DNA of 64,000 nt, from assembly GCA_937864035.1 (NCBI GenBank), contig CALMIO010000008.1, forward strand, positions 62,001 to 126,000, given 5' to 3'. The stretch's first letter is position 1, and every line of letters begins with the position of its first letter. This document shows, piece by piece, positions 51,778-61,999 of the stretch. Under the pieces are notes generated by a model. It saw only the letters and a program-made list of their open reading frames with translations. It was not told where the DNA came from and did not search any database. Both the position numbers and the translations under genes were made by a program. This stretch comes from an uncultured Pseudomonadota bacterium. Lineage in GTDB: Bacteria > Bdellovibrionota_C > UBA2361 > CALMIO01.

Positions 51778-52516
51778 TCAAGAGAAAAAGATAGAATCCC
51801 TCGATCCTCGAGGCGAAATGGATTTTTTTGGACATCTCAATACCTTGCGCAAGGTTATTTTATATTCACTAATCATCCTAAGCGTGACCTCAGTGATAGC
51901 ATATCTGTTTTCGCCAGAACTACTACAAACGCTCAATCAGCCTTTTATTGAAAAATTTCCTAAAAATTCCTTAATAGGAACATCTCCTAGCGAAGCTTTC
52001 GTGCTCAAAATTAAAGTTGCTATATTTTTTGGCTTCTTATTGGCTTCTCCTGCAATTTTTTTATTGCTTTGGTCTTTTATTAAGCCAGCTTTGTATCCAA
52101 GCGAACAAAAATTAGTCTTGCCGTTAGCAAGCTTAACATGCATTTTATTTTTTATCGGCGCCCTGTTTTGTTTTCATTTGATTTTACCGATCGCCTTCGC
52201 TTTTTTTGCTAGCCAATACGATTCCCTGCCTCAAGTCGTGCCAGCCATTAAAATAACCGAACAAATTAACATTGTGCTGAGTTTCACCTTTGTTTGCGGC
52301 GTTATTTTTGAAATGCCGATTATCGCTTTTATTCTTGCAAGGCTAAAACTCATCTCTTACCAAGGCTTACTCGCCTATTGGCGCCACGCAATCTGTGCTA
52401 TCTTTATCATAGCTGCGATCTTTTCACCGCCTGATATTTTCAGTCAGATCCTATTGGCAATTCCGATGACTTTCTTATATGTTATTAGTTTAATCGTCGT
52501 AAAAAAATTTTGTTAA
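51746..52516 (+). CDS. tatC: Sec-independent translocase subunit TatC
   Basis: The 256-residue protein has six membrane segments. FFGHLNTLRKVILYS, FIKPALYPSEQKLVLPL, CGVIFEMPII and FSPPDIFSQILLAIPM are the family's conserved regions. The normally conserved N-terminal HLxELR reads HLNTLR, so the Glu that helps recognise the twin-arginine signal (Glu15 in E. coli) is Thr. The second recognition Glu (YPSEQ) is kept. TatC is the receptor for folded proteins with twin-arginine signals. It precedes lpxD by 9 bases. Confidence 0.95.
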   Translation: MTDLKTKVINNQEKKIESLDPRGEMDFFGHLNTLRKVILYSLIILSVTSVIAYLFSPELLQTLNQPFIEKFPKNSLIGTSPSEAFVLKIKVAIFFGFLLASPAIFLLLWSFIKPALYPSEQKLVLPLASLTCILFFIGALFCFHLILPIAFAFFASQYDSLPQVVPAIKITEQINIVLSFTFVCGVIFEMPIIAFILARLKLISYQGLLAYWRHAICAIFIIAAIFSPPDIFSQILLAIPMTFLYVISLIVVKKFC

Positions 52517-52525
52517 AAACCCGAA

Positions 52526-53563
52526 ATGCTTTTTAAACAACCTCAAAAAGCCGAACAAATAGCATCGTTAGTAAATGGCCAATTATTAGGCAATCGCGCG
52601 AGCCCAATTTTGAAAATCTCCGATTTAAAAGATGCCGACAACGATTCTCTTTGCTTTGCCAAAGAACGATTGCATCCTAGAGTTAAAGAGCTTATTAAAA
52701 ACCAACCTTTTGGCTTGATGTTGCTACCAAAAGAAACTGATATCGGAGATCTGGCAAGCCAGTTAAACGATCGGGCAATCGTTTTGACCGGCGATCCCCA
52801 ACGAGCAATTATCTCTCTGATACCGCTACTGGAAAGTTTTTCGGAAGCGATCTCCCCAAACACCATCAGCGATAAAGCAGATATTCATCCAACCGCCAAA
52901 ATCGGCAACAATGTCACCATTGGATCATTCACTTGGATCGGTCCTAATGTTGAGATCTCAGATAATGTTGTGATTTTTTCACATGTCGCTTTATATCCAA
53001 ACGTTAAGATAGGCACAGGTAGCGTTATCCACTCTGGAGCAGTAGTGCGCCAAGGATGTAAATTAGGCGCTTATTGCCTAGTGCAAAATGGAGCCATTAT
53101 TGGCGCTGATGGTTTTGGATATCTGCCAGACAAAGAGTTAGGATTAAAAATGGTTCCTCAAATAGGTGTTGTTGACGTCGGTAACCATGTTGATATTGGA
53201 GCAAACTCTTGCGTTGATAGAGCAACTCTTGGTAGAACGCTCATCGCTGATGGAGTAAAGATAGATAATCTGGTGCAAGTTGGTCATAACGTTCGGATTG
53301 GTAAATTCTCTATCATCTGTGGACAAAGCGCGATCGCCGGCAGTAGTGAAATCGGCTCTCAAGTCACGTTGGCCGGTCAAGTCGGAGTGTCAGGACATAT
53401 TAAAATCAATGATAAAATTCGTGTAGGAGCTAAATCTGGCGTGATCAGCAATCTGGAGAAGGAAGGCGATTACGTTGGATTTCCAGCCATCCCAAGCGCC
53501 GAGTGGAGAGGCTTCGTAAAATTTCTTAAAAAGTTAAACCGTAAAAGTGACCTCGCAGAGTAA
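52526..53563 (+). CDS. lpxD: UDP-3-O-acylglucosamine N-acyltransferase LpxD
   Basis: The 345-residue acyltransferase adds the second acyl chain in lipid A synthesis. An N-terminal nucleotide-binding domain (about 1-105) precedes a left-handed beta helix of hexapeptide repeats (about 110-310). IGADGFGYLPDK, LVQVGHNVRIGK and IIAGSSEIG-like SAIAGSSEIG are typical, with the catalytic His in VGHNVRIG. No other lpx gene adjoins it. It implies an LPS or lipid A-bearing outer membrane. Confidence 0.95.
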   Translation: MLFKQPQKAEQIASLVNGQLLGNRASPILKISDLKDADNDSLCFAKERLHPRVKELIKNQPFGLMLLPKETDIGDLASQLNDRAIVLTGDPQRAIISLIPLLESFSEAISPNTISDKADIHPTAKIGNNVTIGSFTWIGPNVEISDNVVIFSHVALYPNVKIGTGSVIHSGAVVRQGCKLGAYCLVQNGAIIGADGFGYLPDKELGLKMVPQIGVVDVGNHVDIGANSCVDRATLGRTLIADGVKIDNLVQVGHNVRIGKFSIICGQSAIAGSSEIGSQVTLAGQVGVSGHIKINDKIRVGAKSGVISNLEKEGDYVGFPAIPSAEWRGFVKFLKKLNRKSDLAE

Positions 53564-55124
53564 GTTGAATTATCGGAAACTCTTTATCTACTATTTTGTA
53601 ACCCTAATCGGGATTTTTATCTCTGTTGGTGGTTGTAAAAACAAAGAATCCACAAAAAACGGAATATTTTTAAAATTAATTTTCAGTGATGAGCTTGCTG
53701 GTTTTGTAAGCGCTGCTTTAAAAGAGATCGCCAAAAATCCGATTAAAACCTCTTCAAACAAAATAGTTAATATAGAGGAGATTTCCATAACTTCACCGCT
53801 GGCGGCAAACGCTGTGGCAAACGGTTCAACTAAGAATCACCTTTGGCTTGCGCCATCTCTGTTTGTGCGCTTAGCCAACAGTAACGTTAGTGGTTTAGGC
53901 GCGACTTCTACTGAATGCGTAACGCTAGCAGAATCGCCAATTGTTTTAGCCGGCGTTCGTAAAGTCCCGAGCGAATTTCTGCAATACTTAAGTGGAGCAA
54001 GAGATTTTACCGAAGATTTCGCCGAGCAATTATTACTAAGCCATCAAGAACGCGGACTTTCAGGAATAAGCGGTTTGTTGGCATTGAGCCATCTTAACAA
54101 GCGCGATCCGTTACCAATTAAGCTTCAAAAAATAAAAAGGGTCGTTGCTAGAGAATTTATCTTTGAAAAAGCAATGTTAGAACATATTTTACGGGCGAAA
54201 CAGAAAAAACTGAATCAATGGGCGCTTACTACCGAACAACAAGTAATTTTGGCAAATCGAAGCATCGCGGACAACATAGGACAACTAAAAGCAACTTACT
54301 TCGCCGATCCAAGCCGCGCCCTGCGTTACCAGCTTTGCGCCTCAAGCGCGAGCTGGATCTCGGCCGAAGAAAGAGCCGCCGCTTTGGAGCTGATTCAACG
54401 CTTCAGCGCTCCAAACATTAGAAATGGCGTTTCTAAATTCGGACTGCGGCCAGTTTCATATCAATCAGATCAAGAGCCAGCAACCTCGCTTTCGCCAACA
54501 AGCGGTGTTGAGAAAAACTACAAAATCAAAGACTTTGAGGAAGAAGAATTACCCGTCGCCAAAGAAATATTAACCGAATGGATCAAAACTAGGGGATCAC
54601 ATCAAACAACCTTAATCTTTGACACATCCGCCAGCATGGAAGGCGAAACCTTGGCGGCGGCTCAGCTAGCCGCCGTGCAAACATTGCGCTCTCTTGGCAA
54701 CTTTGCAGAGATAACCTTAATTTCTGCCAGCAGTAATCCGGCTGTTATCCTTACAAACACAAGAGATCCGGAAAAAATTATTCAAGAGCTTTTTTCGCTA
54801 AGATGCGTAGGCGGCAGTGCGGTTTATGACTCCATTTTGACAGCTTACAATCAAAGTTACTCGGTTGAAAATAATAATCAAATTATTTTAATTACTGATG
54901 GCAATGACAATAGCTCGCGAATTTCTCAGAAAGATCTGATCGAAAAAATAACCGATCAAAGCAAAGGCAAAGGAATAATTCTGACGATATTGGCGATCAA
55001 AACGAAAGAGACCGATAATTTTGAAGATTTAGATCTAATAGCCCAAAGTGTCAATGGCAGGTTGATTGTAGCTACTCCAAAGCAGGTTTCGCTCGTAAGC
55101 GAGCAACTGCGCGAAAATTTTTAA
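53547..55124 (+). CDS. VWA-domain lipoprotein with solute-binding-like N-terminus
   Basis: The 525-residue protein has a GTG start overlapping lpxD by 17 bases and a lipobox ending in VGGC. The N-terminal part (about 40-330) resembles periplasmic solute-binding proteins (SPIVLAGVRKVPSEFLQYLS, then HLWLAPSLF). The C-terminal 190 residues are a von Willebrand A domain: LIFDTSASMEGETLAAAQLA holds the DxSxS metal site, LRCVGGSAVYDSILTAY the second Thr/Ser loop and ILITDGNDNSSRI the final Asp. It is probably a surface or periplasmic lipoprotein that binds protein partners through a metal ion. The partner is unknown. Confidence 0.8.
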   Translation: MTSQSKLNYRKLFIYYFVTLIGIFISVGGCKNKESTKNGIFLKLIFSDELAGFVSAALKEIAKNPIKTSSNKIVNIEEISITSPLAANAVANGSTKNHLWLAPSLFVRLANSNVSGLGATSTECVTLAESPIVLAGVRKVPSEFLQYLSGARDFTEDFAEQLLLSHQERGLSGISGLLALSHLNKRDPLPIKLQKIKRVVAREFIFEKAMLEHILRAKQKKLNQWALTTEQQVILANRSIADNIGQLKATYFADPSRALRYQLCASSASWISAEERAAALELIQRFSAPNIRNGVSKFGLRPVSYQSDQEPATSLSPTSGVEKNYKIKDFEEEELPVAKEILTEWIKTRGSHQTTLIFDTSASMEGETLAAAQLAAVQTLRSLGNFAEITLISASSNPAVILTNTRDPEKIIQELFSLRCVGGSAVYDSILTAYNQSYSVENNNQIILITDGNDNSSRISQKDLIEKITDQSKGKGIILTILAIKTKETDNFEDLDLIAQSVNGRLIVATPKQVSLVSEQLRENF

Positions 55125-55238
55125 CAAATTGAGGAATAGTCGGCAGTAGTGAAAAGATCCAGTATATTAAGAACATCTCTTTTGCTTTTAAAAAGCGGAT
55201 TGAGTTGACATTGCCCAATACGAAGAGAGGTATATTTT

Positions 55239-55312
55239 CGCGTCCTGAGGGATTCGAACCCCCGACCCCTTGGTTCGAAGCCAAGTGCTCTATCCGGCTG
55301 AGCTAAGGACGC
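55239..55312 (-). tRNA. tRNA-Arg (anticodon UCG)
   Basis: On the minus strand the acceptor arms GCGTCCT and AGGACGC pair. The D arm has AGCTCAGCCGGATAGAGC, the anticodon arm is CTTGG-CTTCGAA-CCAAG with anticodon TCG, and the T arm is GGGGG-TTCGAAT-CCCTC. The CCA end is not encoded. It reads CGN arginine codons. Confidence 0.95.
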
Positions 55313-55327
55313 AAATATCATCGGCGC

Positions 55328-55336
55328 ATTATACCA
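55328..55336 (-). promoter_or_regulatory. Extended -10 promoter of tRNA-Arg
   Basis: The minus strand has TGGTATAAT, an extended -10 box, ending 15 bases upstream of the tRNA 5' end. No clear -35 box is needed for this type. Confidence 0.6.
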
Positions 55337-55497
55337 CAACACTAACTTGAAGGGATAGTGGCCGACACACGAAGGCAAGCCAAAACAACCTTATCCGCTA
55401 AGTTAATGAGTGAGAATCGCCCGCTCGATCACACCACAACAATACCCGTCGTTGAGCGAATAAGCTTTTGAATTACTCTCAAAATACCGACGCTGAC

Positions 55498-55526
55498 TTG
55501 AGCCTAAAACAGTTTCCCAATATAAT
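55498..55526 (+). promoter_or_regulatory. Promoter of the UPF0173 hydrolase gene
   Basis: TTGAGC (55498-55503) and TATAAT (55521-55526) are separated by 17 bases, about 38 bases before the start codon. Confidence 0.68.
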
Positions 55527-55564
55527 TAAGGGACTTTTGATGTTATCTTTTAATTTACCCTTCA

Positions 55565-56269
55565 ATGAAAACTCTTAAATTTTTAGGACATTCTGCCATT
55601 TTCTTAGAATCTCATTTGGGTACGATTGCCGCCATCGATCCATGGCTAGAGGGTAATCCCTCTTGTCCAAGCAACGAAAAAAATCCGGCTCGAATCGATC
55701 TAATAGTTTTAACTCATGGCCATAGTGATCATGCTGGCGACACCCTCAGATTAGCCCTAGCAACTGGCGCAACTGTGATCGCCACTTACGAACTGGCAAT
55801 GATCTTAATTGGAGAAGGCATCGTGGCCGCGCAGATTATTCCGATGAACAAAGGCGGCACAACCACTTTTAAAGATTTAAAAGTTTCACTTACCAACGCC
55901 TTGCATTCAAGTTCTTACGACTCCCCAACTAAAGGCACCTTATACGCAGGCGAAGCTTGCGGCGTGGTCATTCAAGACACTAAACACGCGGTTTATCACG
56001 CCGGAGATACTGAAATTTTTTCCGACATGAAATTGATCGGAGAAACTTATCAACCTGATATTGTTTGTCTCCCAATTGGAGATCGCTTTACAATGGGACC
56101 AGAGCGTGCCGCCAAAGCCGCCTCTCTGATTAATCCGCGCTGGATAGTGCCTATTCACTTTGGAGCTGATTTCTTGCCGGGTACTGCCGAAGAGTTTTTA
56201 AACGCCTCGAAAAATTTAGAATCTGAAGTTAAATTTTTAAAGCCGGGTGAATCTTGGCAAATCTCTTAA
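55565..56269 (+). CDS. UPF0173 metal-dependent hydrolase (metallo-beta-lactamase fold)
   Basis: The 234-residue protein is a full metallo-beta-lactamase fold. FLGHSAIFLESHLGTIAAID starts it, LTHGHSDHAGD binds the two metals, TNALHSSSYDS and VYHAGDTEIFSD give further ligands, and VPIHFGADFLPGT holds the last His. Members of UPF0173 are often annotated as UlaG-like. The substrate is not known. It has its own promoter. Confidence 0.9.
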   Translation: MKTLKFLGHSAIFLESHLGTIAAIDPWLEGNPSCPSNEKNPARIDLIVLTHGHSDHAGDTLRLALATGATVIATYELAMILIGEGIVAAQIIPMNKGGTTTFKDLKVSLTNALHSSSYDSPTKGTLYAGEACGVVIQDTKHAVYHAGDTEIFSDMKLIGETYQPDIVCLPIGDRFTMGPERAAKAASLINPRWIVPIHFGADFLPGTAEEFLNASKNLESEVKFLKPGESWQIS

Positions 56270-56284
56270 AAAACACCTTCTGGC

Positions 56285-56947
56285 TTAATGTTCTGGTTTG
56301 GTTTTTTCAGCTAATATTCTGCGAGCCGTATTGGCAACAACTTGAGGAATTTGCTTTGATCTAGAGATCATTTTTAGTTGGTTTACCATCAGGTATCGCA
56401 ATAAACCTAAACCAACATCTTGAGGAGTCTTAGGATTTGTCGCTAAATTGAATCTAAACCTGTTTGACTTAGCAAGTTCGCGACTAGCGGCTAGCGCCCT
56501 TAGAATTTCAGCTGGTATGTTAGGATTTTTGGCAAAGTCTTCCAACTCACTAACTTGAATGCGAGCGTTTTTCAAGACCGCCATTGAGACCAACTTGCTT
56601 TTATCCATAATCAAAATCATCCGACAAGTGGCATTGCCAAAAAGCGCTAATTTTAATTTTTGCGGAATCGTCATTTTTTTAATAAGAAAGCGAATGTCGG
56701 TGTTTTCTTCGTTCTTGGTTTGATTAACGGTCGCACTTTGAGTAGAAGCAGTTTCAGAACCATTAAGTTCTGCCGCTAGGAGCGATCCAACAACTGGCCC
56801 CTCTTTGAGCAGTTCGCCGGGAACATTGACGCTATCAGTCGCGGTACCAATGCTTCTAATGGCGGCCTGATCCTCTAAAGAAAGGGCTTCAGCGCCAGCA
56901 AAATCAGGTATGATTAAAGCAACTTCTTTGATCTCCTCTGAGCTCAT
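56285..56947 (-). CDS. Helical repeat-like protein of unknown function
   Basis: The 220-residue protein has a disordered N-terminal 85 residues and a helical C-terminal part. The pattern is IPQKLKLALFGNATCRMILI, DKSKLVSMAVLKNARIQVSE, IPAEILRALAASRELAKSN, and NLATNPKTPQDVGLGLLRYL. I have seen this arrangement (KLALxGN, NKxVxxAVLxxP, NPKTPxxVxxxLL) in proteins annotated as hypothetical in several delta- and acidobacterial genomes. No function is established. It is convergent with the hydrolase gene. Confidence 0.6.
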   Translation of the reverse strand: MSSEEIKEVALIIPDFAGAEALSLEDQAAIRSIGTATDSVNVPGELLKEGPVVGSLLAAELNGSETASTQSATVNQTKNEENTDIRFLIKKMTIPQKLKLALFGNATCRMILIMDKSKLVSMAVLKNARIQVSELEDFAKNPNIPAEILRALAASRELAKSNRFRFNLATNPKTPQDVGLGLLRYLMVNQLKMISRSKQIPQVVANTARRILAEKTKPEH

Positions 56948-57194
56948 TTAATCATATTGTAAAACAATTCTATCAGAATATATGACCTTTAATATTAGAC
57001 TTCAGTTAGAAATCGGCATAGTAATTACTTTTCTTTAAATACCAGTCAATATATAATCACATATTAAGAGGCTAAATTAGCCATCAGCGGTTAAGTTGTT
57101 TCCCACAATAACAAACTTAAGCAAATAGCATCTAAAACTTATAGCCAAAACAGGTTATCATGTTAGACTATTTAAAAAAAATTTAATAACTTCT

Positions 57195-57500
57195 ATGAAA
57201 TTTTACGGCAAAATCATTACTACCCTATTGATTGTTTCATTTCTGATATCGTCTGCCCTAGCTGACACAGTAGAGATTACCGTTGAAGGCATGGTCTGCG
57301 CGTCTTGCGCCGAAACTTTAACAACCGCTTTTAAAAAAGAATCTGCTGTAAAAGACATTACAGTTGAAGTTGAAAAAAAACTAGTAACCCTCGGCTTAAA
57401 AAATAATTCTTTAAATGATCAAAAAATTAAAGAGATTATAGAAGGTGAAGGATATCAAGTAAGCAATCTAAAAAGATTTGGGACCACCACAAAATCTTAA
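57195..57500 (+). CDS. Periplasmic heavy-metal-associated (HMA) domain protein, MerP-like
   Basis: The 101-residue protein has a Sec signal (cut near SSALA) followed by one HMA domain. VEGMVCASCAETLTTAFKKE contains the CxxC metal site (MVCASC). Its fold (VEITVEGM, then VKDITVEVEKKLVTLGL) matches MerP and CopZ. It probably binds copper, mercury or another soft metal in the periplasm. No transporter ATPase or regulator adjoins it, so its partner is unknown. Confidence 0.85.
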   Translation: MKFYGKIITTLLIVSFLISSALADTVEITVEGMVCASCAETLTTAFKKESAVKDITVEVEKKLVTLGLKNNSLNDQKIKEIIEGEGYQVSNLKRFGTTTKS

Positions 57501-57562
57501 GTTACTTTTTGATAATTACAAAAGCTCTGACTTCAATAAAAGATGATGTACAAACTGAGGCT

Positions 57563-57635
57563 TGGGCGCTGCAGGTCTCGAACCTGCGACCCCCAGCTTG
57601 TAAGGCTGATGCTCTACCAACTGAGCTAAGCGCCC
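57563..57635 (-). tRNA. tRNA-Val (anticodon UAC)
   Basis: On the minus strand the acceptor arms GGGCGCT and AGCGCCC pair. The anticodon arm TCAGC-CTTACAA-GCTGG contains a single G-T pair and the anticodon TAC. The T arm is GCAGG-TTCGAGA-CCTGC. The CCA end is not encoded. Confidence 0.95.
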
Positions 57636-57693
57636 TTAATTAAGACAAATTATTTTAATGCGATTATTATAACTTAAAGAAGGATAAAAGGTT

Positions 57694-57722
57694 ATTATCT
57701 TGTTTCTAAAAGCAAGTGTCAA
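57694..57722 (-). promoter_or_regulatory. Promoter of tRNA-Val
   Basis: On the minus strand TTGACA (57717-57722) and GATAAT (57694-57699) are separated by 17 bases. It is a strong match in the gap between lon and the tRNA. Confidence 0.7.
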
Positions 57723-57770
57723 GTAAAAAGCGATTGCGACGATGCCTCTTATGGAAGTTTGCAAGCCACC

Positions 57771-60245
57771 CTAGTGGGTCACCACACCGCCAATATTAGC
57801 GCTTCTCTGCTCGCCATTAGCGTTCTCATCATCTTGTGTCGTGTTTTTTTTAGGCGCTTCTTCGGCATACAATAAAATATCGCGTGCCCGTTTCTGCTCT
57901 AAAATCTGATTCAAACGAGCTTCAGAGCCTGTAACCAAAGCTTCAAGCAAAACTTGATCCACATGATTAACTGGAATAATCTCGAGATCACACCTGACAT
58001 TTGCCGGCACCTCTTCAATATCGTTCTCGTTCTCCTTTGGAATAACAACTCTATAAATGCCAGCTCGATGCGCCGCCAATGCCTTTTCTTTCAAACCTCC
58101 AATCGGCAAAACATTGCCACGTAAAGTAATCTCGCCGGTCATTGCTATATTTTTATCGATCGGAATGCCGGTTAAAGCGGAGATCAGGGAAGTCGCAATC
58201 GTAACGCCAGCCGACGGTCCATCTTTTGGGATAGCACCCTCGGGAACGTGAACATGAATATCAATCTTCTCATAAAAGTAACGTGGCAAACCAAGCGCTT
58301 CAGCTTTTGAACGAACATAGCTTAAAGCGGCGCGAGCAGATTCTTGCATCACCTCTCCAAGCTTGCCGGTAATCTGCAAACGCCCCTTGCCGGGTACAAT
58401 CGTTGTTTCGATCTGTAAAATATCACCACCGCGATCTGTCCAAGCAAGACCAGTCGCGATTCCAACTAAATCGTTATCCTCAGACTTTCCATAACGATAA
58501 CGAGGCTGACCCAAGAAGCGAGGTAGATCATCAACCGTAATATGAACGGCGTGATCTTTCCCTTTTTCAACAACTTCTACCGCCGCTTTGCGGCAAAGGC
58601 TAGCTATCTCTCTTTCTAAGTTTCTGACCCCAGCTTCGCGCGTATAACGTCGTATCAATTCAACATAAACGGCGTCATCTACCGAGATATTTTTTGCCTC
58701 TAAGCCATTTTCTTGAATCTGTTTCTCAATCAGATATTTTTTGGCAATCGCTAACTTTTCAAGCTCAGTATAACCAGAAAGCCGCAACAACTCCATTCTA
58801 TCGAGCAAAGGTTGCGGTATTGAGTGTAACGAATTTGCTGTAGTGATAAACATCACTTTGGAGAGATCGTAATCGCAATCTAGATAGTGATCATTAAAAG
58901 TCTCATTTTGTTCAGGATCTAAAACTTCAAGCAAGGCGGCTGAGGGATCGCCTCTAAAATCAGTTGACATCTTATCAACCTCATCAAGCAAAAAAACAGG
59001 ATTACTTGATTCAGCTTTTTTGAGTGATTGGATTACCTTGCCCGGCAAAGCCCCAATGTAAGTGCGTCGATGACCTCGAATTTCAGCTTCGTCGCGAACG
59101 CCTCCAAGAGCAACGCGAACAAATTTTCGGTTAGTCGCTCTGGCAATCGATTTGCCAAGCGAGGTTTTACCAACGCCCGGCGGACCAACCAAACAAAGGA
59201 TCGGCCCCTTAATTTTGCCATTTAACTTTTGCACCGCCAAATATTCAAGAATCCTCTGTTTAATCTTTTCAAGACCATAATGATCCTCCTCTAAAATGCC
59301 ACGAGCTTTTTCAATATCAATTTCATCTTGTGAAATATCATTCCAAGGTAAAGCCAACATCCAATCAACGTAATTTCTGACAACAGTAGCCTCAGCAGAC
59401 ATTGGTGACATCATCTTAAGTTTGCGAATTTCTTTTTCGGTCTTGTCGCGAGCCTCCTCCGGCATATCTTTCGATTTCAATTTTTCCTCGAGCTCTTGAA
59501 TCTCATTGCGAAAATCATCTTTTTCGCCGAGCTCTTTTTGAATAGCACGCATCTGCTCATTCAAATAATATTCTTTTTGAGTTTTCTCCATCTGCTTTTT
59601 GACGCGGGTGCGAATGCGCCGCTCAACCTGTAAAATCTCAATTTCAGATTTCATGTGGGCCAAAACCTTTTCAAGGCGCGCCGCTGGATCAATAGCTTCT
59701 AAAATCTCCTGCTTGTCTTCTAATTTTAAATTTAAGTTGACTACGATTGTATCAGCTAAACGAGACGGATCCTCTATCGCTGAAACCTGCATGATCATTT
59801 CAGGGTTAATTTTGCGCCCGAGCTTGACATAATTATCAAAAGTGGTTGAAACCGATCTCATCAAGGCTTTCAGCTCAGGTGTCAGATCAATGTTTGGTAA
59901 AATCTCCTCAACATCGACCAACATAAAATCATCTTGCTGGGAGAATTTTTTGATTCGCGCTCGCGCCTTGCCTTCAACTAAGACCTTAATCGGCCCGTCG
60001 GCAAGCCGAATTTTCTGAACAACTTCACCAAGAGTTCCGATTTCGTAAATATCTTTTGGTCCCGGGTTGCCATTACGAGAGTCCTTTTGAGCAACTAACA
60101 TTATCAACTTACTTTCGCGATCGGCCTCTTCAATCGCGCGCACGCTTTTATCACGACCAACAAGTAAAGGCACAATCTGTTGTGGGAATACTACCAGCTC
60201 ACGTAGGGCCAATAGCGGCACAGGATTTTTTATGGTTAATGACAT
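57771..60245 (-). CDS. lon: ATP-dependent protease Lon
   Basis: The 824-residue protease has the N-terminal LON domain (about 10-200), a coiled segment, the AAA+ module with Walker [16 protein letters not shown] and Walker [11 protein letters not shown], and the C-terminal peptidase with catalytic Ser in [15 protein letters not shown] and Lys in [13 protein letters not shown]. It degrades damaged and regulatory proteins. A perfect inverted repeat lies about 45-65 bases before its start. Confidence 0.96.
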   Translation of the reverse strand: MSLTIKNPVPLLALRELVVFPQQIVPLLVGRDKSVRAIEEADRESKLIMLVAQKDSRNGNPGPKDIYEIGTLGEVVQKIRLADGPIKVLVEGKARARIKKFSQQDDFMLVDVEEILPNIDLTPELKALMRSVSTTFDNYVKLGRKINPEMIMQVSAIEDPSRLADTIVVNLNLKLEDKQEILEAIDPAARLEKVLAHMKSEIEILQVERRIRTRVKKQMEKTQKEYYLNEQMRAIQKELGEKDDFRNEIQELEEKLKSKDMPEEARDKTEKEIRKLKMMSPMSAEATVVRNYVDWMLALPWNDISQDEIDIEKARGILEEDHYGLEKIKQRILEYLAVQKLNGKIKGPILCLVGPPGVGKTSLGKSIARATNRKFVRVALGGVRDEAEIRGHRRTYIGALPGKVIQSLKKAESSNPVFLLDEVDKMSTDFRGDPSAALLEVLDPEQNETFNDHYLDCDYDLSKVMFITTANSLHSIPQPLLDRMELLRLSGYTELEKLAIAKKYLIEKQIQENGLEAKNISVDDAVYVELIRRYTREAGVRNLEREIASLCRKAAVEVVEKGKDHAVHITVDDLPRFLGQPRYRYGKSEDNDLVGIATGLAWTDRGGDILQIETTIVPGKGRLQITGKLGEVMQESARAALSYVRSKAEALGLPRYFYEKIDIHVHVPEGAIPKDGPSAGVTIATSLISALTGIPIDKNIAMTGEITLRGNVLPIGGLKEKALAAHRAGIYRVVIPKENENDIEEVPANVRCDLEIIPVNHVDQVLLEALVTGSEARLNQILEQKRARDILLYAEEAPKKNTTQDDENANGEQRSANIGGVVTH

Positions 60246-60697
60246 TTAAATCTTAAAAAGTAAGGCATTAAAACAGCTTACACAGCTTTATAGTATCCTG
60301 ACATACTATTTAATATATTAAGATGCTAAAAAGATAAGGGAAATATCAAAATAATCTCTTTAAAAAAATAAAATCTCAACTAGTCAGCCCTGAAAATACT
60401 CTAACTTCATAAAGCGTTAGAAAACAAAAACAAAGCTGTTAGATCGTTGGAAATCATAATAATGAACCTATATTTAATAGGTAACCATTACTCAAGCAAG
60501 ATTCAAGATCAAAAAGACATTTTATAAATAGCACGTATAATAGATTATACGATTTTTAAAGATTTTAAATGAAAATAGAAAATAATCGAGCGGGCAAAAT
60601 AGCAAAAGAGAAGAATTAAAAAATAATTCGCTCTCAAATAATAAATCATTATAGCCAACCTTGATCTTCAAAGAACTATAAAGAACTGAACTGATAA
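60246..60697. other. Long AT-rich spacer between clpX and lon
   Basis: About 450 bases, very AT-rich, with no credible gene. The lon promoter region should lie at its left end, including the palindrome at 60290-60309. No terminator or relic frame was recognised. Confidence 0.5.
60290..60309. promoter_or_regulatory. Inverted repeat upstream of lon
   Basis: ATAGTAT-CCTGAC-ATACTAT is a perfect seven-base inverted repeat with a six-base spacer, about 45 bases upstream of the lon start. It overlaps -10-like TACTAT/TATAAA sequence on the minus strand, so it could be an operator. Confidence 0.4.
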
Positions 60698-61957
60698 TTA
60701 AGCTGATTCAGCCGCCGAATGCGAATAAACAATTAGTGGTTTTTCATCTTTCTGAATCGTTTCAGCTGAAATCACAACCTCTTTAATATCAGGTTGCGAA
60801 GGGATCTCAAACATCACATCAAGCATTGTTTTCTCTAAAATAGCTCGTAAGCCGCGCGCACCAGATTTTCGTTCTAGCGATTTTTTGGCTATTGCCCTAA
60901 GAGCATCATCAGAAACCCTCAGTTGTACCTGTTCAAACTCCAAAAGCTTTTTATATTGTTTAATGAGCGCGTTGCGAGGCTCAACCAAAATTTTCACGAG
61001 GGCGGCTTCATCTAGATCATCAAGTGTAGCAACCATCGGCAAACGACCTATAAATTCTGGAATCAAACCGAAGCGCAAAAGATCTTCTGGTTGAACCTCC
61101 GATAGCAAAGCCCTTCTCTGTTCAATTGTATCAAGCGCTTTGTTGGGCTTAGCCGTAAATCCGAGTTTTTTAACACCAACTCGCTGGCGAATCACATCAT
61201 CTAATCCAACAAAAGCGCCACCGCAAATAAAAAGAATATTTGAGGTATTAACCTGCAAAAACTCCTGCTGAGGATGTTTTCTGCCACCTTTCGGCGGAAC
61301 GCTAGCCACAGTTCCCTCCAACATCTTCAGCAAAGCTTGCTGTACTCCTTCTCCAGAAACATCTCGCGTAATCGAAGGATTCTCCGCTTTACGGGCAATT
61401 TTGTCGATCTCATCAATGTAAACTATGCCACGCTCGGCTTTTTCAACATCGTAATCAGCCGCCTGAAGCAAGCTGAGAATAATATTTTCGACATCCTCGC
61501 CAACATAACCAGCTTCCGTCAAGGTTGTCGCATCGGCGATTGTAAACGGCACCTGCAGAACGCGCGCTAAAGTTTGGGCAAGCAAGGTTTTACCAGTACC
61601 AGTAGGCCCAATCAACAAAATATTTGACTTTGAAATCTCAACGTCGCCACTAATGCCTTTTGTTTCAAGCCTTTTGTAATGGTTGTGGACAGCAACAGAG
61701 AGAACTTTCTTGGCGTAATCTTGACCAATCACGTACTGATCCAAAATATTTTTAATTTCTTGCGGACGCGGAATACGCGCCTTTGCTTGGGCAATATCTT
61801 GAGAGTCAACTTCTTCCTGAATAATATCATTGCAAAGCTCAATGCATTCATCGCAAATATAAACACCCGGACCAGCTATCAATCTGCGAGCTTCCTCCTG
61901 CGAACGATTGCAGAATGAACAGAAGAGATTTGTTGGCGTTTTAGAGTTCTTACTCAC
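60698..61957 (-). CDS. clpX: ATP-dependent unfoldase ClpX
   Basis: The 419-residue protein has the N-terminal zinc finger (FCSFCNRSQ, then [10 protein letters not shown]), Walker [32 protein letters not shown] as Walker B, and the IGF-like loop ([12 protein letters not shown]) used for docking to ClpP. It unfolds substrates and feeds them to ClpP. It follows clpP by 42 bases. Confidence 0.96.
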   Translation of the reverse strand: MSKNSKTPTNLFCSFCNRSQEEARRLIAGPGVYICDECIELCNDIIQEEVDSQDIAQAKARIPRPQEIKNILDQYVIGQDYAKKVLSVAVHNHYKRLETKGISGDVEISKSNILLIGPTGTGKTLLAQTLARVLQVPFTIADATTLTEAGYVGEDVENIILSLLQAADYDVEKAERGIVYIDEIDKIARKAENPSITRDVSGEGVQQALLKMLEGTVASVPPKGGRKHPQQEFLQVNTSNILFICGGAFVGLDDVIRQRVGVKKLGFTAKPNKALDTIEQRRALLSEVQPEDLLRFGLIPEFIGRLPMVATLDDLDEAALVKILVEPRNALIKQYKKLLEFEQVQLRVSDDALRAIAKKSLERKSGARGLRAILEKTMLDVMFEIPSQPDIKEVVISAETIQKDEKPLIVYSHSAAESA

Positions 61958-61999
61958 AAATTTTCCAAAAAATATCTAAACAATTACCCTCAATTAAGG

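Noticed and set aside
55205..55236. TTGACA with TATATT next to tRNA-Arg on the plus strand
   Set aside because: The spacer is 20 bases and it would direct transcription antisense into the tRNA.
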